From: Euptelea pleiosperma
Taxonomy: Eukaryota > Streptophyta > Magnoliopsida > Ranunculales > Eupteleaceae
DNA length: 64,000 nucleotides
Direction of reading: 5' to 3'
NCBI GenBank assembly: GCA_035048495.1
Contig: CM068549.1
Span: 11,828,000 to 11,891,999, forward strand
The translations under genes were made by a program, and so were the position numbers. The notes under the pieces are model-generated. The model ran no database searches. It worked only from the letters and a program-made list of their open reading frames with translations, and had not been told where the DNA came from. Below, piece by piece: positions 35,501 to 47,500 of this stretch (within the stretch, counting starts at the first letter, position 1; each line of letters opens with the position of its first letter).

Positions 35501-38500
35501 GAAAAATAACATTGTGGGTATGGAGGGAAGCATGGAGCAGCTCCTTGAGAAGGTCTTTAGAGTCTAATTCACTTCTTTTAAATTGATTGGTTTCCATTAT
35601 TTCAGAAAGCATTCACCTTTTCTAAACTTACCATTGCAGATTATGTCTGTACAATCTAAAAGTGACGTGGTTAACACATCTCTTTTTGAAAAGAGAGAGC
35701 ATATAGAGAAATTGCATCGCACCCGGAATCTTCTGCATAAAGTTCAGGTATCAACCTGAACCTTAGAACTTTTCTGTGGGTGCCCGTCTACTTTTATTGA
35801 ATTCTGAAATCAATTAATCATTCAATAAAATCTTGTTCCAACTATTCGAGTTGGTTACACAAATCCTGTTCCACAGTTTCCCTCTATCGAATTCTGCAAT
35901 TTTTTTCTTAAAATGGAGTAAGTGAAGATGTCAACCAATATTTAAGTACTTGGATCTGAAATCGATAGAATCATAAATAGTATAAAGTTGATTGAATTCA
36001 AGGGGGTCTTGATGGAATCTTACTGGCTTGTAACTAGTGCTAGGTAGGGTTGTCAACGGGTTGGTTTGATCTGGATACCACTATACCCAAAACTAGACTC
36101 CATTGAATATGTGGGTTCCAGGTCCTATTGATTGTGGTTTAGGTATTGAGACAGGTAGTCCCAAAAAATGGAACTGACAAATTGTGCAACCCAATGAAAT
36201 ATGCCTTCCAAATCAAGTGACAATAAGTCAAAGACAAACTATAAGCATGAACTCACACGGGTTTTTAAACTGGTTAAGAGTGAACTGCTCTGACACCAAT
36301 TGAAAGTTTGTCTTTCGATCTCCTAGATACCTAGAAAGGGGGTTGAATAGGTATTTTAAAATTATCGATTAATACTAACAACACGATTCAATTTACTGGA
36401 CTAGGTAGGTGATATCGCATACATCCGCTAATGATTTAACAATGATTATAACAACCGACTTTGAACGAATATATCTCCGTGATATATTGTTTCTTAGTTG
36501 TTTGTTACAATCTAAACAAGGTGCGGAATATAAATAAACAAATCACTATGCATGCAAATTTTAATGTGGAAACTTTAGCCAAGAAAAACCACGAGACCAC
36601 GTCTAGACGGAAAGTATTACTAATTGAAAAGTTCTAAGTTATAGAAGTTACCTACGCAGCACCGCTTACATACATCATACAACCCTTGGCCAACTACCGG
36701 TGCATCCATGTCCTTTGGCTCCACGCGTCGAGTCCACAAGTGCCCTTCCGATCAAGATCCCTTTGCCACTGTTCAGTTTGGTACACCCCAAACCTACCCT
36801 TCGACCGGTACACCCCGATCTTATTTTCACTTGTCGGTCCAACCCCGGAAGCGAAGGATTCAGTTTGCTCAATTGCGATTGAGTCACACTGACTCACACG
36901 TGGTACTCTCTGGCTTACTAGGTCGGATACTAAGGATAACCTAGGCAGAGGTTTTGATCAAGCTTATCGATGAAGTAAACACTTCAAGCTATGATCATGA
37001 GAGAAGAAAAACCTTAAATGGAAAGGAATGACTTACTAGGATTTTTCTTTCCTGAGGCTCAACTCTAAATGATGGAATAATGCTCTAATAGCTCAAGAGA
37101 GTTTTGCTTTTTGTAGATGTGTGAATGTATAAGTTCTAATTGCCAAGGGATGACTTTATATAGAAAGAGCTAAGCCTCAAGGGTGAATAAGAGGTGGGAG
37201 AGTGGGAAACAAGAATTCCGGATCTGATTTGATAAGGTCCTTCGTTAGTCCGATCGATTAGACTGGTTGTCAATCGATTGGACTTCTCGGAAGTTGTCCA
37301 TCGATTGTCCTTCGCAGTCTAATCGATTGGACTTCCCTACATTCAATTTTTAAATGGCTTTTATGCCCCTGGACTGAAGTCTTGCACTGTGACTTAGGTT
37401 TATCTAGATACCCATTTCTTACATCCAGTTCTTACACCCGAGAGTGGGGCCCACATGGAGATCATGTTTGACAATCCAACCATACATTGAGTTGTCCATG
37501 CCATGATGATCATCGTCACCAAAAATCATTTCATTTAGACAATGTCAACTAGATAAAAAGGGACCCAAAATAATGGTTTAATTTGATGGTCTTGATTTTT
37601 CAAATTAAAGTCAATTTTTCATGTAAGTTAGGAGTGTCTAATTTTCCTGATTTTTTGTGAGGAGGGTAACTATAGTATGAAAAACTCACTGTGCGGTTGG
37701 ATTGTCCAACATGATCTCCATGTGGGCCCCACTCTCGGGTGTAAGAACTGGATGTAAGAAATGGGTGTAGCTCTAGATTGACTCATTTTACAATTAGACC
37801 ACCTATAACTAAGGCCACTAAGTCACTTACCTTCTTAATCGTGTGAGCATGTTTATAAGCGGACAAACGACGAGTCTTCAGATGAATCATTCTTTATTCT
37901 TTTATGTCAAAGACAGTTCAATTGTTACATTATCTAGAATTTGTCTTGCGTATTTAGGTTAGAAAGCCTGAAGTTATGATTGCATTTATTCCAAGACTCC
38001 ATTGAGTGATTCCTGCTTATATTGTTCTTATCCATTGGAAACAACTTCATTATAGGCTTATAGCCAGCTGGTAAGAGGCTGGAACATATTATTTGTCATA
38101 CTTTAAAAGGAGCAAAGGTAATTAGCGGACCTTCTTGCAAAGGGTGGTGTTAATACTTAATAGAATTTTTTACATAGGCTCTCTTCCCTCAATTGTCACT
38201 GTTATATCTTCAATACAATACAACATTGCTACTCATAAGAAAAAAAGATAATATCCCACAACACTCTTGCAAGGAGATGCTTTTACAGTTTATGTGAATA
38301 TACTGGATCTGTCACTATAACTTGTGTATCTTGCATTGTTAATGCTTAAGGAAGTTGTGCTTATTTTCTGTCCGTCTGCAATGTTGTAATTTTAGGACTT
38401 CCATTAATTAAATTGGGATCTTCACTAAGTGGGGCTTATCAAATAAAAGTAATCTGACCAAACTTTTAATTTGGATGGACAAAATTTTATTTTTTCTCAT

Positions 38501-41500
38501 GTCTGATAGTTTATGTAAGCTTTGGTGTGTTGGCCATGTATGAGTTACCACAGATTTCATCTTTTGTGGAAAGAGCAGTTCATATATGATCTTCCTACTC
38601 GGCTTGGGAAGTGTATCAAATCAGAAGCTTATGTGGATGCTGTCAGGTTTTTTATCGGAGCCATGCCAATTTTTAAGGTTAATTTCTTTACTTGGCTCTT
38701 TGATGGTTAAATCAACCTTTTTGTTTATTTTCTTTTATTTTTTGCTCAGCATGGTGCTCGTCTAAAGTGAAGCCTTTGACTCTCATGTGACATGGCTCTT
38801 ACTGTTATCCTTTCTAGGCATACGGGGAGTCATCCTTCCAGGATTGTAAGAGGGCATCTGAAGAAGCAATGGGTATAATCATTAAAAACCTTCAGGTACA
38901 CTCACGTTTGCTCTACAGTTTCTAATACTATTCTGGATATGCTGTTGCTCTAATATCATTATTGTTCACATAAGTGGCTTAGCTCTCCAGTATATGTGAT
39001 ACATGTTTGTTTTCACATACATTTGCATGCATGTTGATAGTTTTGCTACTGCTACTGGTGCAACCAACATTTGTCTATAATAGAGATTACTGGCAGAAAC
39101 CCAACATGTGGACATATCTGTACAGTTAGTATCGTTTGTAAGTACTCTATATATATGGTATGATATTTTAATTTTTTGTTAAATATCTTTTTCTTTTATA
39201 ATCATGGGTTGAGTTATTTTGACATGCCATTTGACATGTCTAATTTTGGTGAGGATGATCTCCCATCCTCGCAAAAAATAGGCTATTCTGAATTTTTGAT
39301 ACCTTATCAAATATGGATCTAAAAGTTATCGGAGAAATAGCCGTCCAGAATTTTATAAAATGTCAGAATGGGCTATTTTTAATTTTTAATTTTTTTTGCT
39401 AGGCATGTACTGATTTTGGTGAGGGTGAGGATGATCTACATGATGAGGAGATCTCCCACCAAAAATCAGCACTTGATTCATCTCCATGTGGCTTCCACAT
39501 AGGTGTGTCAAATGGCGTGTCAAGATAAGGCATATCACTAGAAATGTCAGATGGGTTGATGATCTCACCAAAAATTAGCCGTTAACTCATCTCTATGCGG
39601 GTTCCATAACCATGTGTCAAAAAAGTGTGTATATATATAAAAATTCGTCTTGAGGCGCGCAAGGCTTATGCCTTATGGCAAGGCGCAGGGTCCTCGCCTC
39701 GAGGCTTACACCTCACCCAGTCGAGGCTTGAGATATAATCGAGGCTTATGCCCAGAACATCCCAAATAAAGGTGATTTAAATGATATTCTTCCTGTTATT
39801 TATACTAGTAAGTATGACATAGATGGTCTGGGCAACTTCTGCTGGAAGTGTTCCCAGGGGACTACATTTTGGTAGTAAAGAAACTATAAACGCTAAAGCG
39901 CCAAACTCTTAATAACTTAAGCTTTATGAAGATTCCTGAGATTGAAATCAACAGATTTCCAATTAAGTCATTAAACCGTCATGATCATCAACTTCATTAT
40001 TGTTGCTAAAATTATGCCTTTACTTATTAGGCTGACCAATCAAGTGACAATATTACATAAACAGTATATTATTGATATAACAAATAGAATATATGATAAG
40101 GGATATATTTATAAAATGAGAACTTTTGCTTCATGGGCATCACATAATAATTAGCCAATGTTTTAAAAATCCAGCTTCAAGGTGATGTTCATGGCAAATC
40201 ATTAAAAAGAAGAGTTCCTAACTTTTCTTATTTCTTTCATTACTTTTGTAGTTGATTCACTTTTTATGATCTTTATGGATTTTGTAAATGATTTTTGTGG
40301 GGGAAAAATATCTGATCTAACCCACACAATCTTCGAGGTCAGACGATTCGGATTATGGTGATGATCGGACGACTCTGATGCTCCAGGATGAAACTGCTTT
40401 CTCCTCTGCGAAGGATAGGATGATCTCCAGATGAGATTTGGTTGTACCTGTTGACAAGGCTCCGACGCTCAAGTCAGCTTAGGAAATGTAACAGGTTTCA
40501 AGAAAATAGTAAAAAGGTTTCAGAGTTTAGGCTATCTGGATCTGGAGAGCAAGATCCTCTTCTCAATCCTGAGGGTCTCATATTTATACCCTTAGAACTG
40601 GTCGTGACTCACCTTCCACGTGTCTAGTCGTTATCAGTCAATGATGACTCGGATAAATTCTGTTATAAAACAGAATCTTATGGTTATATCTTGACTTCCT
40701 TGATTCTGTTATACCTGAAATAACTGAAATGACACTGAGGTGGCATCCTTCGTGTCAGGTATTCAGATAAGGTGATGTCGAATTCGTGATAGTTCAACTA
40801 GCTGCCATGTGGCCAATATTCATTAGTTAAGAAATCGATTGTATTCAGAATACTTACCTCGTACTTAAGAGATCCTGCCACGTGAGTCATTTGACATCAT
40901 CTGGCTTTGCCGGGATGATATTGAAATAGATCCCGTCAATTAAGTTTGATGACCTTGTCGGGATAAATGCATCCAGCCAATAATGTGACCTTGCCGGGAT
41001 AATATCCCGGGAAGAGATGCTGGATTTCCCGGGATGATATACTTGAGTTGCCAGGATGAGTTCCCGGGATGACATGTTTGGAGTTCCCGGGATGATATAC
41101 TTGAGTTGCCAGGATGAGTTCCCGGGATGATATGTTTGGAGTTCCCGGGATGATATACTTGAGTTGCCAGGATGAGTTCCCGGGATGATATGTTTGGAGT
41201 TCCCGGGATGATATACTTGAGTTGCCAGGATGAGTTCCCGGGATGACATGTTTGGAGTTCCCGGGATGATATACTTGAGTTTCCCGGGATGAGAACCTTG
41301 AGTTCCCGGGACGAGATTGTAAAAGATCCCGTCAAGTAGGTCTGGTGATCTTGCCGTGATAAGATTGTAAAGATCTCATCAAGCCAGTAGATCTCGGCGG
41401 GATGAGACTCATCAATATGTCGGGCAAGATTGAATACTTCCCGACATATTAAAGGCTGAGACGTTAATATACTCTGTTAGCATCACTTCCATGTGTCAAT

Positions 41501-44500
41501 CATTCAATCCTGACACGTGGCATTTCCAAGTAATGGAAATCGTGTGACACGATGGGCAATTTATGGCTCCTGATGATGATTCCAGCGCATTAACTCTCGC
41601 GTGCTGTCTTCTAACACGCGTCATGTATTCGAAACCGCACGTGCTAAGCCAGAGATACGTGTCCAATTTTGACTTGCTGGAAAATACGGCACCCACATCG
41701 CCCCCCTTTTTGAGAAGATCGATAAATGACCGTCGTATCTTCTGAAAAAGATCTTGGCCATCCACATTTCATCTCTGTTTCTTAGCCGTTGGATCACGTA
41801 ATAACCAATCGATCATTTTCCTCCGCATTTAATACTGCGCTTACTGTTTGCTGTATACATGAGACGTGTCCGTAGCAACGTGCTGCCCAATGTACGTCGT
41901 CGAATGGAATGATTGATGGGTACAGTACTCGAGGGAATAGGTAACCGAACCGTCGAGTAACCAATCTTTCGAGTTTTGGCGCCCGAGATTTGATATTGCC
42001 AAACTGCTGGTTTGATATAACCAGATCTTTGCCTATAAAAGGTTTATTCACCGCTTTCTTCCATTTCTTCGCTCTGGTCAGTGCTCTGCAATACTTCAAG
42101 CTTCAAGCTCAAGCTGTTCTTCACCTGTATCTCCTCTGTTTTCTGCTGTAGACTATATCAGACGTCCTTGGAAATATCCTCAGGATATAGACGACAAGGT
42201 CAAATATATTCTGAGGAAAATCCCTAAGGTCGTAAAGCAATGGTCCCTGGCGGGATTAATTGATAAAAATCAAAGATCCTCGTCTCCTACTCCCGTCATC
42301 CCACGGGACCAGCGAATAACTGCTCCCGACTATTCGCGGAAGCGTCCCGCTGTTGAAGTCGCTGCAAGGGAAAATGAGTCTCGGGAAGAAGATACAATAA
42401 GTCCCGACATCCCCTTAATAAAGAGACCTCGTCAAACTCATAGTGCGCCAGCCCATGTAGAGCCTCCAACAAGTCGGGTCACGTCTGCTCCTTATCCCGT
42501 GGCCGAATTCTTCAGACATCCAGATGGTCGTCAAGAACCTCTGAATGATTTTGCCCGGGAACTTGTTCGGTTGGAAGAGGCAGAGGTATCTTCTTCTATA
42601 GCTGATGTCTAGCTCTTATGCTTCTATGATCATCTAACTTGTTACCTCCTGTGCAGATGGAGGGTAGAATGGCTGAAATGCGGAAGGACACCTTTGCTGC
42701 CCCAGCTCTGGCGCCAAAAAAGAAAAGAAGATTGATCAAGGGATTAGCTCCCGAACTTGAGGCATCAATGATTCGGGATGGTATAGTGGCTACAAAGGCT
42801 AATCTGGCTGGTGGTTCTTCATCGACTCAGCCTTCTGGGACCCCAGATTCTCCTTCGGTAACTGCCATACCTACTGCTTCTCCCTCGATCGCCATTACGC
42901 GGTCTCCTCCTGGATTTCTTCCTTCTCCAGAGCTTCAACCAATATCTACCCCTCCATCAACCTCTCGTCCAACAGACGCTGCCGGGCCCAGTCATTCAAT
43001 TGGTGAGCACATTCGTTCTCCTTCATTCCTGTCTGGTACAGCATTTGATTTAATTGATACATGGGTTACACTGAAAGAATTGTGGCGACAAGATAACCCC
43101 ATTGCAGGTCTACGGGATTTCAATGACGTGGAACCATACATCATGAATGCTGGTTGCTTGCCAAATGGGCAGCCCATCTCGGAGCAAAGCTCCATTGCTG
43201 ACGCCGGGGTGGCTTCGACGTTAATCGAACGAATCTGTCTCCCACGGGACAGGTTGCGTTATATTGACATGCCTTCCCCAAAAGTGCCCTGCGAAGTTCT
43301 CAGTCGTTCCCTCCTGGAGGTAATAATTTATTCTTTGCACTGCTCTCTCTGATGAATTCTTCCAATATATTCTAACAGTTCCTTCTGTCTGCAGAGTATC
43401 CATGCCTATGTAGGTCTGAGGGATTATCTTGGTGATCTCCTCCAAAATTATACTGCCCTTGTCGAAAAATCAAGTGCGTCTGAAGCTAAACTTCAACTAG
43501 CCGAGGAGCAAATTCAAGCGGCCACTCTCTCTGCCGAAGTTTCAAAGACCAAGGCTGAAATGGAGAGAAAATTGGCTCTTGAAGCCCTTGCTTCAAAGAA
43601 GAAAGCTGAAGATAACTTGATTAAAGTCAAGGCGGAGTATGCAAAATTCAAGGAGGGAGCCAGTCGCCTGCAAGAAGATCTGAAAAAGATGACCGTTGAG
43701 AGGGATGAAACCAAACAAGCATCTGATGCCCTCCAACAAGAATCTTATGACAAGGGATACCGGGAAGGCTTTGCCAAATGTGAAGCCATGATGGAAGAAG
43801 GAGATGAAGATCTAGTCCAAGATGTGGTTCAGCCTGAACCACTTGTCGGGACGATAATTTCAACAGAAATACTTCAAGAACCATCTCCAACCATCCCGGC
43901 ACCCGAATTTGCTCCAGCCTCTTGTCAGACGGACATGGTGACTCCAGGAGGGGATGTCACAGTAAATCCTGTCACTCAGCCGGTTGGCGGGCAGGATGTG
44001 ACACCTCTATGATTTTTGTAACTAACCTTATGGGATTACAATTGTAGATGCCGTTTAAGGCTTTTCACTATAATAGAATACTTTTTCTGTCATTGTATGA
44101 ACTGAATATTTATAAAAATATGAATTCAATATGTTAAAATTCAATAATCCTAGTCAGGAATATAGGTTTGTCGGGAATCAATCTTGTGCTATCCCGGCTA
44201 GGATTTCATGGTCAACTAAAATCTCACTAAGATTTTATAAATGACTTTGTAATCGACGTGAATCACCTCAATTCTAGTCGCATGACTTAGAATTTTAGAT
44301 TATCCCAGCCTTCCGGTTTGTAACTCCCGGCTTAGGACTTTGTAATCGACGTGAATCACCTCAATTCTAGTCGCATGACTTAGAATTTTAGATCATCCCG
44401 GCCTTCCGGTTTGTAACTCCCGGCTTAGGACTTTGTAATCGACGTGAATCTCTTCAATTCTAGTCGCATGACTTAGAATTTTAGATCATCCCGGCCTTCC

Positions 44501-47500
44501 GGTTTGTAACTCCCGGCTTAGGACTTTGTAATCGACGTGAATCTCTTCAATTCTAGTCGCATGACTTAGAATTTAAGATCATCCCGGCCTTCCGGTTTGT
44601 AACTCCCGGCTTAGGACTTTGTAATCGACGTGAATCTCCTCAATTCTAGTCGCATGACTTAGAATTTTAGATCATCCCGGCCTTCCGGTTTGTAACTCCC
44701 GGCTTAGGACTTTGTAATCGACGTGAATCACCTCAATTCTAGTCGCATGATTTAGAATTTTAGATCATCCCGGCCTTCCGGTTTGTAACTCCCGGCTTAG
44801 GACTTTGTAATCGACGTGAATCACCTCAATTCTAGTCGCATGACTTAGAATTTTAGATCATCCCGGCCTTCCGGTTTGTAACTCCCGGCTTAGGACTTTG
44901 TAATCGATGATGATACTTCTTGTATGAGAAACTTAGAATCATCTTTATTGATAGAAAATCCGCATATTAAACGCGTTCCACGGTCTTTCAAATACATCTC
45001 CATCTTGTGTTTTCAAATAGTACGCCCCGTTTTGCCCAATCCTGTCAATAAGGTAAGGACCTTCCCAATTGGCACCCAGTTTGCCACTCCCGGGCTCTCT
45101 GGTATTGTCAAATACTTTTCTCAGTACCAAATCTCCAACTTTGAAGGTCCTGCGTCTGACGCGACGATCATATGACCGTTTGATAGTTTGCTGATAATTA
45201 GCCAATCTCACAACTGCCTGCTCACGACGCTCCTCCAGCAAGTCATTGTCCCGAGCCAAAATCTCTTCATTCTGCCCAGTATTGACAGCCTGATTACGAG
45301 ATGTCGGGACAACAACTTCTGTAGGGATTACCGCTTCTGATCCATAGGCCAGAGAAAATGGAGATTCCCCTGTCGTTCTTCTCGGGGTAGTTCGATATGC
45401 CCATAGTACTCCTGACAATTCTTCCGCCCATTTTCCCTTTGCTCGATCTAGCCTCTTCTTCAAGTTTTCGAGTATAACTCGATTTGCTCTCTCGGCAAGT
45501 CCATTACTCTGGGGGTATCTTGGGGCAGATAGTCTTTTCTTTATATTCAAAGCCTGACACAAAGCTTTCACCTCGGTGGAATCAAACTGGGTTCCATTAT
45601 CTGTGACTATCTCTTCTGGAATGCCGAACCGGCAGATGATATTCTCCCACAAGAACCTCTTCACATGTGAAGACTGTACCTGAACTAACGGAACTGCCTC
45701 GATCCACTTTGTGAAGTAATCTGTGGCCACCAATAAGAACCTTACATTCCCTGGGGCTGTCGGGAATGGTCCCATTATATCTAACCCCCATTTCGCAAAT
45801 GGCCATGGACTGAATACAGGATGCAACTCTTCGGCGGGAACCTTTATCAACGGAGAATATTTCTGACACTTCTCACATTTCTTCACTAGCAACTTGGCAT
45901 CTTTCTGCATATAGGGCCAAAAATAACCTTGGCTGAGAGCTTTATGTGCCAAGGTCCTCGCCCCCGAGTGATTTCCACATTCACCCGCATGTATCTCGAG
46001 AAGAACTTGTTGAGATTCTCTGGGAGTAAGACATTTAAGGAGGGGACCCATTGCTGACTTTCTGTACAGATCTTGGCCTACCATGATATACCTTCTTCCA
46101 AGCCTCTTAATTCTCTTCGCCGCATCTCTCCCAGATGGGAGTTCTCCATGTTGTAAATACCTTCGAAAATCGTCCATCCAACTTGGTTCATGTTCAACTT
46201 CCACCGGGGCTAGATAAACCTCAATAGGTGAATGAATACTCGGAAATTCCTGATAATCCACCGTTATAGTTCTTGATTCGGTTCCTCCCATCATAGCAGA
46301 TAAATAGGCTAAAGCATCTGCATGCCGATTTTCCATCCTTGGTAACTGATAAATTTTTATGTTACCAAATCGCTCAGCCAAATGTTGAACTATGTCTAAA
46401 TAAGCTGCCATCCTCTCATCTCGGGCTAGATATGTCCCAGCGAACTGACTAACGACCAACTGTGAATCAGTATATACGGTAATGTCTTTTATCCCGAGAT
46501 CAAGTGCTGTCTTGAGTCCCGAAATCATCGCTTCATATTCTGCTTCATTATTGGATGCCACGAACCCGAGTTTAACAAATTTTTCCAATCTAGTATTCTC
46601 AGGTGTGACCAGGACGACTCCTATACCTGATCCGTTCTCATTGGCTGATCCATCAGTAAACAATCTCCATCCCGTCTTGGGATTCAACATCTCTGGCATC
46701 TCGGGAAGTGGAAGAACTTCTCTGTCCTCGCCCCCAATGTCTGCCACATCTTGAACTGGAAAATCAGCCAAAAACCCGGCTAAGGCATGTCCCTTCTCGG
46801 ATGTTCTTGGTGAAAACTGAATGTCGTACTGAGCCAAATAAATGGCCCATTTAGCCATTCTCCCTGATAAATCGATCTTACCGAGTATAGATTTCAAAGG
46901 ATGTTCTGTGTAAACCGTAATAGTTCTGCCTTCGAAGTAGGGTTTAAGACGCCTGGAAGCATAAATCAAAGCCAGAGCAGCTTTCTCGATTGTGGCATAT
47001 CTCGCTTCTGCCCCAATAAGAGTCTTACTGGTAAAATAGACTGGCCGTTCTTCTCGATCGAGCTCACGGAAGAGGACGGCACTAATGGATTCATCAGTGG
47101 TAGCCAAATAAAGACCCAGAGGCTCCCCTTGATCAGGTTTAGAAAGAATCGGAGGTTGTGAGAGATAATGTTTGAGCTTTTGAAAGGCTTCATCACACTC
47201 TTCAGTCCAGTCAAATCTTCCATTCTTCTTCAAGAGCCTGAATAATGGTCTGCATCTATCTGACGATCTTGCTATGAAGCGATTCAATGCTGCTATCCTC
47301 CCGGCAAGCTTTTGGACTTCCTTCCTGTTCTTCGGTGAAGGCATATCTGTCAAAGCCCTGATCTGGTCGGGATTAGCTTCAATTCCTCGCCTTGTAATGA
47401 GATAACCTAGAAATTTCCCTGAGGTCACTCCAAAGACGCATTTGGCAGGATTGAGCTTCATTTGATACTCTCGAAGACGATCAAACGTTTTCCCGAGATC

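Noticed and set aside
40887..41335. Minus-strand frames with repeating [17 protein letters not shown]
   Set aside because: This is translation of the 58-bp LTR repeat in several frames; it is not a protein.
44243..44907. Possible CRISPR-like array
   Set aside because: The units are directly adjacent, with no unique spacers, in a plant retrotransposon; it is a tandem repeat.
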